From NCBI RefSeq assembly GCF_022690685.1, contig NZ_JALCYY010000050.1, positions 1 through 36,009 of the forward strand: DNA of 36,009 nt, in the 5' to 3' direction. Below are positions 1 through 9,205 of this stretch, piece by piece (position 1 is the stretch's first letter; the number at the start of each line of letters is the position of its first letter). Origin of the DNA: Anaeromyxobacter terrae (lineage in GTDB: Bacteria; Myxococcota; Myxococcia; Myxococcales; Anaeromyxobacteraceae). Both the position numbers and the translations under genes were made by a program. Under the pieces are notes generated by a model. The model worked only from the letters and a program-made list of their open reading frames with translations, was not told the DNA's origin and did not search any database.

Positions 1-37
1 GGGCCCCCCCCCCGCCCGGCGGGGCCCGGGCCCCCCC

Positions 38-120
38 CGCGGGCGGCTTCGCCGCTATCGCGGTGGCGCCCCGGCGGACTCGCTTCGCTCGTCGGCTGTT
101 TCCGAACATCCGCCGTTTAG
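38..120 (+). repeat. Dispersed repeat, copy 1 (inverted relative to 31358-31444)
   Basis: About 83 bp that match the reverse complement of 31358-31444. The first 28 bases are identical. Over about 67 aligned bases I count five substitutions, and the last 15-20 bases differ by small indels before a shared CGTTTAG end. It lies beyond the nuoN terminator in non-coding sequence. An open frame through it (MAPRRTRFARR...) is mirrored in the other copy but has no ribosome binding site, so I read this as a repeat and not a gene. The preceding 37 bases are almost pure G/C homopolymer runs. Confidence 0.75.
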
Positions 121-171
121 GCGCCCGAGGCCGGCGCTCCGCGAAGCGTCCCGGGAGGGTCGCGCCGCCGA

Positions 172-208
172 AAAGAGAACGGCCCGACCGGTTGGACCGG
201 TCGGGCCG
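172..208 (-). terminator. Intrinsic terminator of the minus-strand nuo operon
   Basis: A perfect 13-bp inverted repeat (180-192 pairs with 196-208, 3-nt loop) lies 26 bp after the nuoN stop codon. Read on the minus strand, the stem is followed by TTCTCTTTTC, a U-rich tail. This is the best Rho-independent terminator in the window and marks the end of the nuoA-N transcript. Confidence 0.9.
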
Positions 209-234
209 CGCGCCGCGGTGCGGAAGGGGTCGCC

Positions 235-1788
235 TTACCCGCGGAAGAGCTGCAGCGACGCCTGCGTCCAGCGGATCATCGGCGTCCACCAGATTCCGAA
301 CACCAGGATCGCCACGGAGAAGCCGCCGAGGAGCACCTGGTAGACCGGGCGCACGCGGATGGCCGGTGGATTCGCGACGTACGGAGCGTCGATGAACATC
401 GCCCGGATCACGCGCGCGTAGTAGTAGAGCGAGACCGCGGTGTTGAGGGCGCCGATGAGCGCGAGCCACGCGTACCAGCTCCCGCCGGGGCCGTCGATCC
501 GCTCGAACACCGCGTAGAACAGGTACCACTTGCCGGCGAACCCCGCGAACGGCGGGAGGCCGGTGAGCGAGAACAGGAAGATCGCGAACGCCACCGCCGC
601 GACCGGGTGCCGCTTCGACAGCCCGCGGTAGTCGAGGATCGACTCCGAGCCCGTCGCCTCGGCGACGAGGATCACCACCAGGAACGCGCCCACGTTCATC
701 ACGAGGTACACGAGCATGTAGATCATGATGGCCTGCACGCCGCGGTCGGAGACCGCGGAGAGGCCCATGAGCGTGTAGCCGGCGTGCGCGATGGACGAGT
801 AGGCGAGGAGCCGCTTCAGGTTCGTCTGCCCGAGCGCGGTGAGGTTGCCGAGCGTCATCGTGACGGCGGAGAGGACGCCGACGATCGCGGGCCAGGGGAG
901 GCCCCCGAGCGCGTCGGCGAACCCCGTCACGGGGGAGGTCGGGCCCGCGAGCGCGGAGTGGAAGATGCGGATCGCGAGCGCGAACCCGGCGGCCTTCGGC
1001 CCGACGGAGAGGAACGCGGTGAACGGCGTGGGCGCGCCCTCGTACACGTCCGGGCACCACATGTGCCACGGCACCGCCGCGATCTTGTAGCCGACGCCGG
1101 CGGTCACGAAGACGATGGAGACCACGAGCGCGAGGCGCGTCGCCGCGAGCGACAGGCCTGCGACCTGGAGCCCCTGGATGCGGCCGCCGAGCTCGATGAG
1201 GCTCGTCGTGCCGCTGAGGCCGTACAGGTAGCTCATGCCGAAGATCATCACCCCGGAGGCGACGCCGCCGTAGATGACGTACTTCAGCGAGCCCTCCGCG
1301 GCCTTGCGGTCGCCCTTCCGGAAGCCCGCGAGCACGTAGCTCGTCAGCGAGACGAGCTCGATGGAGAGGTAGACCATGAGCAGGTCGGTCGCGCTCGCCA
1401 TCATGAACATGCCGAGCACGATCGCCATGAGGAGCGCGAAGAACTGGCCGATCCGCTCGGACGGGAAGTCCTGCCCCTGCGCGGAGATGACGACGGTGAG
1501 CGCGCCCGCCGCGAGGAACAGCCACTTGAAGAAGATCGCGAACGCGTCGTTCGCGATCATGCCGTTGAAGAGCGACTGCGCGTCGTGCGGCTGGATGGCG
1601 AGCAGCCCCGCCGCAGCGGCCAGCACGGCGAGCGCCGCGGCGGAGAGGAGCGCCACGCGCGCCGCGCTCCGCCGGAGCGCGACGTCGAGCACGAACAGGA
1701 CGAGCGTCCCGAACGTGAGCGCCATCTCCGGACGGAACCAGAGCGCGGAGCGCAGGTTCTCGTCGACGAGAGGGAGGAGGGATTCCAT
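235..1788 (-). CDS. nuoN: NADH-quinone oxidoreductase subunit N
   Basis: Membrane-arm antiporter-like subunit of complex I, one of three (L, M, N) thought to move protons. The 517-aa product is a normal length for the family and is hydrophobic throughout. Conserved charged residues of the proton pathway are visible: Glu144 in SIELVSL, Lys235 in GYKIAAVP and Lys265 in GPKAAG. It is the last gene of the minus-strand operon, 18 bp after nuoM, with the terminator directly behind it. The ATG at 1788 is preceded by the spacer after the nuoM stop. Nothing in the sequence looks damaged. Confidence 0.97.
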   Translation of the reverse strand: MESLLPLVDENLRSALWFRPEMALTFGTLVLFVLDVALRRSAARVALLSAAALAVLAAAAGLLAIQPHDAQSLFNGMIANDAFAIFFKWLFLAAGALTVVISAQGQDFPSERIGQFFALLMAIVLGMFMMASATDLLMVYLSIELVSLTSYVLAGFRKGDRKAAEGSLKYVIYGGVASGVMIFGMSYLYGLSGTTSLIELGGRIQGLQVAGLSLAATRLALVVSIVFVTAGVGYKIAAVPWHMWCPDVYEGAPTPFTAFLSVGPKAAGFALAIRIFHSALAGPTSPVTGFADALGGLPWPAIVGVLSAVTMTLGNLTALGQTNLKRLLAYSSIAHAGYTLMGLSAVSDRGVQAIMIYMLVYLVMNVGAFLVVILVAEATGSESILDYRGLSKRHPVAAVAFAIFLFSLTGLPPFAGFAGKWYLFYAVFERIDGPGGSWYAWLALIGALNTAVSLYYYARVIRAMFIDAPYVANPPAIRVRPVYQVLLGGFSVAILVFGIWWTPMIRWTQASLQLFRG

Positions 1789-1806
1789 CGCGGTCTCGCT
1801 CCGGGC

Positions 1807-3468
1807 CTACAGCGGCCGGATGTTCTGGATGATGAGGTGCAGGCTGCGGTTGATGACCCCGAGGATCGCCTGCGGGTAGAAGCCGAGGACGATCGCGATG
1901 GCGGCGAGCGGGTAGAGGGAGATGCGCTCGCGCCAGTTGAGGTCCGGGTAGCCCTTGTAGACCGGGTTCAGCTTGCCGAGGAACATCCGGTGGATGGCCC
2001 ACAGGTAGTACGCGGCGGTGATGATGACCGCCGTCGCCGAGATGATCGTGTAGCCCGTGAACACCGGGAACGCGCCGGTGAAGACCATGAACTCGGCGAT
2101 GAAGCCGGCGAGGCCGGGGAGGCCGAGCGACGCGAAGAACGCGAGGCCCATGATCGCGGTGTACTCGGGGAGCTCGGAGGCGAGGCCGCCGAACTTCTCG
2201 ATCTCGCGGTGGTGGGCGCGGTCGTAGATCACGCCCACGATGAGGAAGAGCATCGGGCTGATGATGCCGTGGGTGAAGAGGTTCAGCACCGCGCCCGAGA
2301 TGCCCGCGGGCGTCATCGCCGCCATGCCGAGCAGCGAGAAGCCCATGTGCGAGACGGACGAGTAGGCGATGAGCTTCTTCAGGTCCTTCTGCCCGAGGCA
2401 GACGAACGCGGCGTAGATGATGTTGATGACGCCGAAGACCGCCATCGCGTGCGCGGCCCACGCGGTCGCGTCGGGCAGGATCGCGTAGTTGAAGCGCAGG
2501 ATGCCGTAGATGCCCATCTTCAGGAGCACGCCGGCCAGGATGACGGAGATGGGCGTCGGCGCCTCGACGTGCGCGTCGGGCAACCAGGTGTGGAACGGGA
2601 ACATCGGGATCTTGATCGCGAACCCGATGAAGAGGGCGACGAAGGCGAGCTTCGTGAACGCCATCCCGAGGATGGGCGCCGCGCTCAGGAACTGGCCCTG
2701 CGCGCCCTGGTGCCCGAGCGCGATGATGTTGAACGTGTGCCCGGCCGACATCGTCCCGTCCGCGAGCATCGCGGGCGCGCTGTTGTAGTAGATGCCGATG
2801 ATCGCGAGGAGCATCAGCACGGAGCCGGCGAGGGTGTAGAGGAAGAACTTGATCGCCGCGTACTCCTTGCGCGGCCCGCCCCACACGCCGATGAGGAAGT
2901 ACATCGGCAGGAGCATGACCTCCCAGAACACGTAGAAGAGGAACATGTCCAGGGCGACGAAGGTGCCCATCATGCCGGTCTGCAGGAGCAGCAGCATGAA
3001 CATGTAGCCGGGCACCATCCGCACCGAGAAGTGCTTCGGGTGGTGGGCGTCGTCGCCGTGGCCGTGGTCGTGCTCGACCATGCCGGCCATCTCGGCGGCC
3101 TTCGCGCCCGACCACCACGGCATCGACGCGATGGTCGCGACGAAGGAGATGAGGCCGGACAGGAGCACCATCGAGATCGAGAGCCCGTCGGCCCCCACGA
3201 GGTACTCGATGTTGAAGGAGCGGATCCAGACGAAGTGCTGCGTGAGCTGCACGCCCGTCTCGGTCGGATCGTACATGCGCCACGCCGCGATCGCCGCGAC
3301 GAGCGAGAGCCCGCTGGCGAGCAGCGCGATGAGGCGCGCGCCGTCGTCGACGAGCTTCTTGGGGAGGTTCGCGACGTAGCGGACCGCGAGCAGGACGACG
3401 ATCGCGGCCGCTCCGGCGAGCGGGAAGAATGTGGCCCAGCTGAGGACGTTGCCCGGGTTCAGGAACAT
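1807..3468 (-). CDS. nuoM: NADH-quinone oxidoreductase subunit M
   Basis: Antiporter-like proton-translocating subunit of the complex I membrane arm; 553 aa, about 40-50 residues longer than many NuoM. Conserved Glu183 (FWEVML) and Lys286 (AIKIPMFPFH) are present, as is the VEAPTPISVILAG signature. The extra length includes a short histidine-rich loop at residues 131-146 (His133, 135, 137, 142, 143, 146) between early membrane segments. Starts 19 bp after nuoL. Part of the single J-K-L-M-N set in this window. Confidence 0.97.
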   Translation of the reverse strand: MFLNPGNVLSWATFFPLAGAAAIVVLLAVRYVANLPKKLVDDGARLIALLASGLSLVAAIAAWRMYDPTETGVQLTQHFVWIRSFNIEYLVGADGLSISMVLLSGLISFVATIASMPWWSGAKAAEMAGMVEHDHGHGDDAHHPKHFSVRMVPGYMFMLLLLQTGMMGTFVALDMFLFYVFWEVMLLPMYFLIGVWGGPRKEYAAIKFFLYTLAGSVLMLLAIIGIYYNSAPAMLADGTMSAGHTFNIIALGHQGAQGQFLSAAPILGMAFTKLAFVALFIGFAIKIPMFPFHTWLPDAHVEAPTPISVILAGVLLKMGIYGILRFNYAILPDATAWAAHAMAVFGVINIIYAAFVCLGQKDLKKLIAYSSVSHMGFSLLGMAAMTPAGISGAVLNLFTHGIISPMLFLIVGVIYDRAHHREIEKFGGLASELPEYTAIMGLAFFASLGLPGLAGFIAEFMVFTGAFPVFTGYTIISATAVIITAAYYLWAIHRMFLGKLNPVYKGYPDLNWRERISLYPLAAIAIVLGFYPQAILGVINRSLHLIIQNIRPL

Positions 3469-3487
3469 GTGCTCGGCTCTCCTGGCG

Positions 3488-6007
3488 CTACGAGATGAGG
3501 AAGTTCAGCAGGACCACGACGAGCGCGCCCCCGAGCGCGCCGTAGAGGTACGTCTGGATCCGGCCCGTCTGGACGTGCCGCATCTGGCGACCGATGCCCC
3601 AGGTGGCCTGCGCCACCGCGTTCACCAGCCCGTCGACGAGGTACTTGTCGATGGCGGCGTCGAGGCGGCCGAGGGTGCGGCCGATGGCGCCGACGAAGTT
3701 CACGAGGCCGTCGATGACCGTGCCGTCGAAGCGGCTCAGCGCGCGGGCGAGGGCGACGGAGGGGCGGAGGACGACGAGCGCGTAGAGCTCGTCCACGTAG
3801 TACTTGTTGTAGACGACCGTCCACGCGGCCTCGAAGCGGGCCTTGAGCCGGGCCGGCACGTCGCTGATGCCGTCCTTGTAGAGCGCCCGGGCGCCGAGCC
3901 AGCCGACCACGGCGGCGAGGACGCCGGTGCCCTGGAAGACGTACTCCCAGACGTGCTCGACGTTCGCGAACGGCACCTCGGCGAGCAGCGTCGGCTCGAG
4001 CCAGTGCTCGAGGAGCGGCGCCGTGTGCGTCCAGGCGGCAGGGATGCCGAGGAAGAGGGTGAAGAACGAGCCCGCGGCGAGGAGCGCGAGGACGAGCGTC
4101 ATCGTCCAGGGCGACTCGTGCGGCGTGCCGCCATGGTGGCCGTGGCCGGCGGCGTCGTGCGCCGGCGCCGAGTGGCCGGCGTCGTGGCCGTGCGCCGTTG
4201 CGTGCACCGCGTGCGCGTGGTCGGCCGCACGGAGGCTCACGGCGCCGTGCGAGGGCGCGTGGGCGTCGGAGCCGAACGCGTGCGCCGCGCCGTCGTCGGC
4301 GTGCACCGCGTGGCTGAGCGCGGACGCCTTCGCCGCGACCGCCGCGTGGGGATCGACGTTGTGCTCGTCGTGGTGGCCCGAGTTGCCGCGGTACTCGCCC
4401 GTGAACGTCATGTAGTACGAGCGGTACATGTAGAAGGCGGTGCCCGTCGCAGCGATGATGCCGATCGCGTAGATGAGCGGCCCGAGCCAGGGCGTGGGGA
4501 CGCCGAAGAGCTCGAGGTGCCGGCTCGTGAACGCCTTCCAGAGGATCTCGTCCTTCGAGTAGAAGCCGTTCGCGATCGGGAAGCCGGCGATGGCGATGCA
4601 GGCGAAGAGGTACGTCCAGCGGGTGATGGGCATGTACTTCTTCAGCCCGCCCATCTTCCGCATGTCCTGCTCGTGGTGGCAGCCGAGGATGACGGAGCCG
4701 GACCCGAGGAAGAGCGTCGCCTTGAAGAACGCGTGGGTGAGGAGGTGGTAGGTGCCGGCCCAGTACGCGCCGACGCCCACGCCGATGAACATGAAGCCGA
4801 GCTGCGAGACGGTGGAGTAGGCGAGGACCTTCTTGATGTCGTACTGGAAGAAGCCGATCGAGGCGGCGAAGATCGCCGTCGCCGCGCCGATGAGCGCGAC
4901 CCAGCCCATCGCCGACGGTGAGAGCGCGAAGAGGAAGTTGAGGCGCGCCACCATGTAGACGCCCGCGGTGACCATCGTCGCCGCGTGGATGAGGGCGGAG
5001 ACCGGGGTCGGGCCGGCCATCGCGTCCGGCAGCCACACGTAGAGCGGCAGCTGGGCGCTCTTGCCCATCGCGCCGACGAACAGCAGGATCCCGATGAGCG
5101 CCAGGATCGAGACGCCCCAGATGTGCGTGTGGACGAGCCGCTCCTTCACGCCGGTCGCCTCGATGACGACCTGGTCGCGCAGCTCGCGGAAGTTCAGCGT
5201 CGGGCCGACCTTCACGCCGTCGACGCGCGGCGCGAGCGCGTCCGCCTCGGCCGCCGTCGCGGCGGGGGCGACCGCGTTGAGCTCGGCGGCCGGCTGGTAG
5301 TCCGTGTTCCGGAGGATGCCGTCCCGGGGCGTCCAGGCGCCGCCGAGGGCCCAGAACAGGAGCAGGAGGCCGGCGATGAAGCCGAAGTCGCCGAAGCGGT
5401 TCGCCACGAAGGCCTTCATGCCGGCCTTGGCCTTCTCCGGGTCCGTGTACCAGAAGGCGATGAGCAGGTAGCTCGCGAGGCCGACGCCCTCCCACCCGAA
5501 GAACATCACCGCGAAGTTGTCCCCCATGACGAGGAGCAGCATCGCGAAGATGAACAGGTTCAGGTACGAGAAGAACCGCCAGTACGCCGGCTCGTCGGCC
5601 ATGTAGCCGATGGAGAAGACGTGGATGAGCGTCCCGATCCCGGTGACGACGAGGACCATCATCATCGAGAGCGGGTCGAGCGCGAACGCGAGATCCACGG
5701 TCACGCGCCCGGCGGTGAGCATGTTCCAGAGCGTGTCCTGGAGGAAGCGCTCATCGGCGGGGAGGTGGAGGAGCTGCCAGAACGCCCGCAGCGCCACCGC
5801 GAACGCGGCGAGCATGGCCGTGACCGCGATGCGGTGGACGATCTTCTTGCCGAACATCCGCTGCAGCTTCCACCCGACGAGCGCGTTGATGGCCGCGCCG
5901 ACGAGCGGGAACAGCGGGATGAGCCAGAGGTACGAGACGTGGTGCACGGCGAGCCGGCCGAGCTCCTCGGCCGCGTGGCCGACCACCTGAAGGTTCGCGT
6001 GTTCCAT
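3488..6007 (-). CDS. nuoL: NADH-quinone oxidoreductase subunit L, with histidine-rich insertion
   Basis: Distal antiporter-like subunit of complex I, carrying the long lateral helix. At 839 aa it is about 200 residues longer than typical NuoL. Family residues are intact: Glu173 in GWEGVGL and Lys316 in GKSAQLPLYVWL. Two insertions explain the length: a low-hydrophobicity stretch near residues 225-290, and residues 545-632, which hold about 20 histidines in under 90 residues with Ala, Gly and Asp. The core continues in frame after the insertion with the C-terminal membrane helix, so this is not a frameshift. It lies 2 bp after nuoK, so the two are probably translationally coupled. Confidence 0.96.
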   Translation of the reverse strand: MEHANLQVVGHAAEELGRLAVHHVSYLWLIPLFPLVGAAINALVGWKLQRMFGKKIVHRIAVTAMLAAFAVALRAFWQLLHLPADERFLQDTLWNMLTAGRVTVDLAFALDPLSMMMVLVVTGIGTLIHVFSIGYMADEPAYWRFFSYLNLFIFAMLLLVMGDNFAVMFFGWEGVGLASYLLIAFWYTDPEKAKAGMKAFVANRFGDFGFIAGLLLLFWALGGAWTPRDGILRNTDYQPAAELNAVAPAATAAEADALAPRVDGVKVGPTLNFRELRDQVVIEATGVKERLVHTHIWGVSILALIGILLFVGAMGKSAQLPLYVWLPDAMAGPTPVSALIHAATMVTAGVYMVARLNFLFALSPSAMGWVALIGAATAIFAASIGFFQYDIKKVLAYSTVSQLGFMFIGVGVGAYWAGTYHLLTHAFFKATLFLGSGSVILGCHHEQDMRKMGGLKKYMPITRWTYLFACIAIAGFPIANGFYSKDEILWKAFTSRHLELFGVPTPWLGPLIYAIGIIAATGTAFYMYRSYYMTFTGEYRGNSGHHDEHNVDPHAAVAAKASALSHAVHADDGAAHAFGSDAHAPSHGAVSLRAADHAHAVHATAHGHDAGHSAPAHDAAGHGHHGGTPHESPWTMTLVLALLAAGSFFTLFLGIPAAWTHTAPLLEHWLEPTLLAEVPFANVEHVWEYVFQGTGVLAAVVGWLGARALYKDGISDVPARLKARFEAAWTVVYNKYYVDELYALVVLRPSVALARALSRFDGTVIDGLVNFVGAIGRTLGRLDAAIDKYLVDGLVNAVAQATWGIGRQMRHVQTGRIQTYLYGALGGALVVVLLNFLIS

Positions 6008-6009
6008 CG

Positions 6010-6315
6010 TTACTCTCGCATGAGGTCCGCGTGGCGGACGTCGATGGTCTTGAACGTCTGGAAGATGGAGAGGACGATCGCGAGGCCCACCGCGGCCTCG
6101 GCGGTCGCGAGGACGATGACGAACAGGGCGAACACCTGCCCGGTCACGCCGCCGGTCACGTAGTGGTTGAAGGCGACCAGGTTCACGTTCGCGCCGTTCA
6201 GGATGAGCTCGACGCCCATCAGGATGCCCACGGCGTTGCGACGGGTCGCGACCGTCACGAGGCCGAGGGTGAAGAGCAGCGCGCCGACGACGAGGAAGTG
6301 GTTGAGCGAGATCAT
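6010..6315 (-). CDS. nuoK: NADH-quinone oxidoreductase subunit K
   Basis: Small three-helix membrane subunit of complex I, 101 aa, the standard length. The two intramembrane glutamates essential in the E. coli protein are visible at Glu36 (GVELILNG) and Glu73 (TAEAAVGL). It sits between nuoJ (13-bp gap) and nuoL (2-bp gap). Confidence 0.97.
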   Translation of the reverse strand: MISLNHFLVVGALLFTLGLVTVATRRNAVGILMGVELILNGANVNLVAFNHYVTGGVTGQVFALFVIVLATAEAAVGLAIVLSIFQTFKTIDVRHADLMRE

Positions 6316-6328
6316 GCGGGTCTCCGGC

Positions 6329-6964
6329 CTAGTCGGCCTTGATCTCCTTGCGTGCGATGACGACCGCGCCGACGAGCGTCGCGAGGAGCACCACCGACGC
6401 GAGCTCGAAGGGCAGCAGCCACCGGGTGAGCAAGGCGTTGCCGATGGTGGCGGTCGTCGGGGCGAGCGCGCCGGGCGCGCTCGCCGCCGCCCAGGGCGTG
6501 AGCAGCGCGACCGCGAGGAGGACCGGCGCGACCGCGACGAACATGAGGATCCCGCCGAACCGGCCGAAGCTCGTGTTCGACACGTTGATCTCGGTGATCC
6601 GGCTCGTGAGCATCACGGCGAACAGCACGAGGACGAGGACGCCGCCGATGTACACGAGGAGCTGCGTGACGGCGACGAAGTCGGCCGACAGGAAGACGTA
6701 GAGCCCGCCCGCGCCGAGGAGGCAGAAGAGGAGGCCGAGCGCGGAGTAGAGGATGTTCCGCGAGAGGGCGACGCCCCCGGCGCCCGCGAGCGTGACGGCC
6801 GCGAGCGCGTAGAAGACGACGTCCGGCAGCGTGAGCGCGCCGGCGGTGGGGGCCGCCCTCCCCGCGCCCGCGGGCAGGATGACCTCCACGATCATGTAGC
6901 CCAGGAACGCGGCGACGAGCGCCGCGGCGGCGACCCAGGACAGCTTTCCTGCGTTCGTTCTCAC
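6329..6964 (-). CDS. nuoJ: NADH-quinone oxidoreductase subunit J
   Basis: Membrane subunit of complex I next to NuoK; 211 aa with five predicted hydrophobic segments. The family core (ALSRNILYSALGLLF, then a stretch ending in VLVLFAVML) is present in the middle of the protein. It starts 10 bp after the nuoI stop. The N-terminal segment, with an extra hydrophobic stretch at residues 10-32, is longer than in short NuoJ proteins. This is the only nuoJ in the window. Confidence 0.95.
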   Translation of the reverse strand: MRTNAGKLSWVAAAALVAAFLGYMIVEVILPAGAGRAAPTAGALTLPDVVFYALAAVTLAGAGGVALSRNILYSALGLLFCLLGAGGLYVFLSADFVAVTQLLVYIGGVLVLVLFAVMLTSRITEINVSNTSFGRFGGILMFVAVAPVLLAVALLTPWAAASAPGALAPTTATIGNALLTRWLLPFELASVVLLATLVGAVVIARKEIKAD

Positions 6965-6974
6965 GGTCGCGTCC

Positions 6975-7805
6975 TCACTTCGTCTCTGGGGTCAGGGTGA
7001 CGGCCGGCTCCGCGGCGGCCTGCTCGGCTGCGGGCGCCTTCGCGGGCGCGGGAGCCTTCACTCCATCCGCCGCGGGCGCCCCCACGGGCGCGACCACGGC
7101 AGGCTTCTCGGCGGCAGGGGCGCCGTTCGTCGGCGCGGCCTTGAGCGCAGGCGCGGCAGCCTTCGCGGGCGCTGCGCCCGCGGCGGCGGCGGCCGCCACC
7201 TTGGGCTGGGCGGCGGGCTTCGCGGCGCCGGCCGGCTCGGGCGGCAGGAACACCGGCGCCGCCCGGTCCCACGCGAGCGTCTCGAGCCGGGCGCGGACCA
7301 GCGAGCCCAGCGGGACGCGCGGGTAGTACTCCGCGTTCTTGTCCACCTTGTACACGGGGAACGGCTTCAAGGGGTCGGACCAGCGGAACACCAGGTTCCG
7401 GATGTGGCGCTGGGTGGCCTCGAACTCGCGCGTGTGCTGGATGGAGCCGGTCGGGCAGGGCTCCACGCAGAGCCCGCAGAACATGCACTTCGCCTCGTCG
7501 ATGTCGAACTGCGTGACGACGCGCTGCTTGGGGTTCGCCGGGTCCTTCTCGAGCGAGATCTGGATGCAGCCGATCGGGCACGCGCGCTCGCAGGCCTGGC
7601 AGCCGGTGCAGATGGCGGTGTCCACCTCGAGGAACCCGCGGTAGCGCGGGGGCAGCATGTCGCGCACCGGCATCGGCGTGCGGTCCGGGTACTGGACCGT
7701 CGTCGGGCGTCGGGCGAGGTACGAGAGCGTGATCGACAACCCGTGCCAGAAGGACTTCACCGTGTTCCGGATGGAGCCGGTGTACTCGCGGACGGTCTGA
7801 GGCAT
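6975..7805 (-). CDS. nuoI: NADH-quinone oxidoreductase subunit I, with Ala/Pro-rich tail
   Basis: Ferredoxin-like peripheral subunit carrying the two [4Fe-4S] clusters (N6a, N6b) that pass electrons toward NuoB. Both CxxCxxCxxxCP motifs are complete: Cys66/69/72/76 and Cys107/110/113/117. The first 190 residues are a normal NuoI. Residues 190-276 are an added, low-complexity Ala/Pro/Lys tail with no cysteines, probably disordered. The ATG at 7805 (MPQTVREYTG) fits the family N-terminus; the longer upstream open frame is a shadow of nuoH. Gap to nuoH is 14 bp. Confidence 0.95.
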   Translation of the reverse strand: MPQTVREYTGSIRNTVKSFWHGLSITLSYLARRPTTVQYPDRTPMPVRDMLPPRYRGFLEVDTAICTGCQACERACPIGCIQISLEKDPANPKQRVVTQFDIDEAKCMFCGLCVEPCPTGSIQHTREFEATQRHIRNLVFRWSDPLKPFPVYKVDKNAEYYPRVPLGSLVRARLETLAWDRAAPVFLPPEPAGAAKPAAQPKVAAAAAAGAAPAKAAAPALKAAPTNGAPAAEKPAVVAPVGAPAADGVKAPAPAKAPAAEQAAAEPAVTLTPETK

Positions 7806-7819
7806 CGTTCCGGCTCCTC

Positions 7820-9205
7820 TTACCAGTTGGTGAAGTCCACGCGGTCGCCGACCGCGGAGATGTTCTGCCGCGTCTGGCGGGCGAAGAAGAAGGCCACCAC
7901 CACCATCGCCGCGACCATCGCCCCGCCGGCGACGTGCGACGCGACGGGCGCGCGGGCGACCAGGATCTCCCAGAGCAGGGTGGCGACGAAGGTGACGAAG
8001 GCGAACGGGACGAGGTACTTCCAGCAGAGGCTCATCATCTGGTCGACGCGGATGCGGGGCAGCGTCCAGCGGACCCACACCACGACGTTCAGGACCAGCA
8101 GCGTCTTCGTGACGAAGACGAGCATGGAGGCCACCTGCAGCCCCCACCACGTGGCCCCGGGCAGCTCGCCGGCGCCGCGCGCCGCCGCGAAGACCTCGGG
8201 CCCGGCGAAGGGCACCTGCCAGCCGCCGAAGAACAGCGTGACCGCGATGGCCGACATCACCCAGAGGTTCCCGAACTCGACCAGGAAGAAGAGCGCGAAG
8301 CGGAAGCCCGAGTACTCCGAGAGGTAGCCGGCCACCAGCTCGGACTCGGCCTCGGGGAGGTCGAACGGCGTGCGGTTGCCCTCGGCCAGCTGCGAGACGA
8401 AGAAGATGCCGAAGGCGACCAGCGCGAAGGGGTTCGTGAACGCGTGCCACTCCCACGGCCAGGCGCCCTGGGAGCGGGTGATCCCCTGCATCGACAGGGT
8501 GCCGGACATCAGCACCGGGACCATGGCGGAGAGGCCGGCGGGGATCTCGTAGGAGATCACCTGCGCGGCGGACCGCATGCCGCCGAAGAGCGCCCACTTG
8601 GAGTTCGACGACCAGCCGGCGATCAGGATCCCGACCACCACCAGCGCGGTCACCGCCGTGATGTAGAAGATGCCGACGTTCAGGTCGGCGGCGATGAGGC
8701 TCTCGCCGAAGGGCAGCGCCACGAAGACGAGGGCGAAGCCGGTCAGGACGAAGTACGGGGACGCGCGGAAGAGGAGCTTGTCCGCGTCCGCGGGGATGAG
8801 GTCCTCCTTGAAGAGCAGCTTCACCGCGTCGGCGATCCACTGGAAGTAACCGCCCGCTCCCACGCGGTTGTAGCCGATGCGGCTCTGCATGCGGGCGCTG
8901 ACCCGCATCTCCCACCACACCGTCATGCCCGAGATGACCGCGGCGAACGTCACGATGATGAGGGCGAGGACCACCATCACCACGGCCCACAGCACGTACC
9001 GTGCGTTGGGCGACCAGGCGGAGAGGTCCACCCCGACCGCGCGGAGCGCCGCGACGAGCATGGCCGGCTTGGAGACGGGCGAGAGCACGAGCACCGCGGC
9101 GAGCAGCACCGTGGGCAGGCCGAACCCGAAGGCCAGCGTCGCGAGGAGGACCCCGCGGGCGGTCTTGCCGGAGCGCGCGCTGAGGTCTTGGGTCTTGGCG
9201 TTCAT
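7820..9205 (-). CDS. nuoH: NADH-quinone oxidoreductase subunit H, minus-locus copy
   Basis: Membrane subunit that forms much of the quinone chamber and the link to the proton-pumping arm. The 461-aa product is longer than the usual 320-350 aa; the excess is an N-terminal extension of about 75 residues with one extra hydrophobic helix (residues 17-43). The core signatures RIGYNRVG and [15 protein letters not shown] are canonical. The ATG at 9205 overlaps the nuoD stop by 4 bases (ATGA), a normal coupling arrangement. Confidence 0.95.
   Translation of the reverse strand: MNAKTQDLSARSGKTARGVLLATLAFGFGLPTVLLAAVLVLSPVSKPAMLVAALRAVGVDLSAWSPNARYVLWAVVMVVLALIIVTFAAVISGMTVWWEMRVSARMQSRIGYNRVGAGGYFQWIADAVKLLFKEDLIPADADKLLFRASPYFVLTGFALVFVALPFGESLIAADLNVGIFYITAVTALVVVGILIAGWSSNSKWALFGGMRSAAQVISYEIPAGLSAMVPVLMSGTLSMQGITRSQGAWPWEWHAFTNPFALVAFGIFFVSQLAEGNRTPFDLPEAESELVAGYLSEYSGFRFALFFLVEFGNLWVMSAIAVTLFFGGWQVPFAGPEVFAAARGAGELPGATWWGLQVASMLVFVTKTLLVLNVVVWVRWTLPRIRVDQMMSLCWKYLVPFAFVTFVATLLWEILVARAPVASHVAGGAMVAAMVVVAFFFARQTRQNISAVGDRVDFTNW

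Noticed and set aside
63..395. 110-aa frame at the window start
   Set aside because: Runs through the dispersed repeat, the nuoN terminator and into nuoN; Arg/Pro-rich and without a ribosome site.
607..3498. 963-aa open frame on the plus strand opposite nuoN and nuoM
   Set aside because: Product is almost only Arg, Glu, Asp, His and Val, the usual antisense shadow of GC-rich membrane-protein genes; the opposite strand has clear nuo genes.
3459..5495. 678-aa frame on the minus strand
   Set aside because: Arg/Pro/His-rich shadow in another frame of nuoL.
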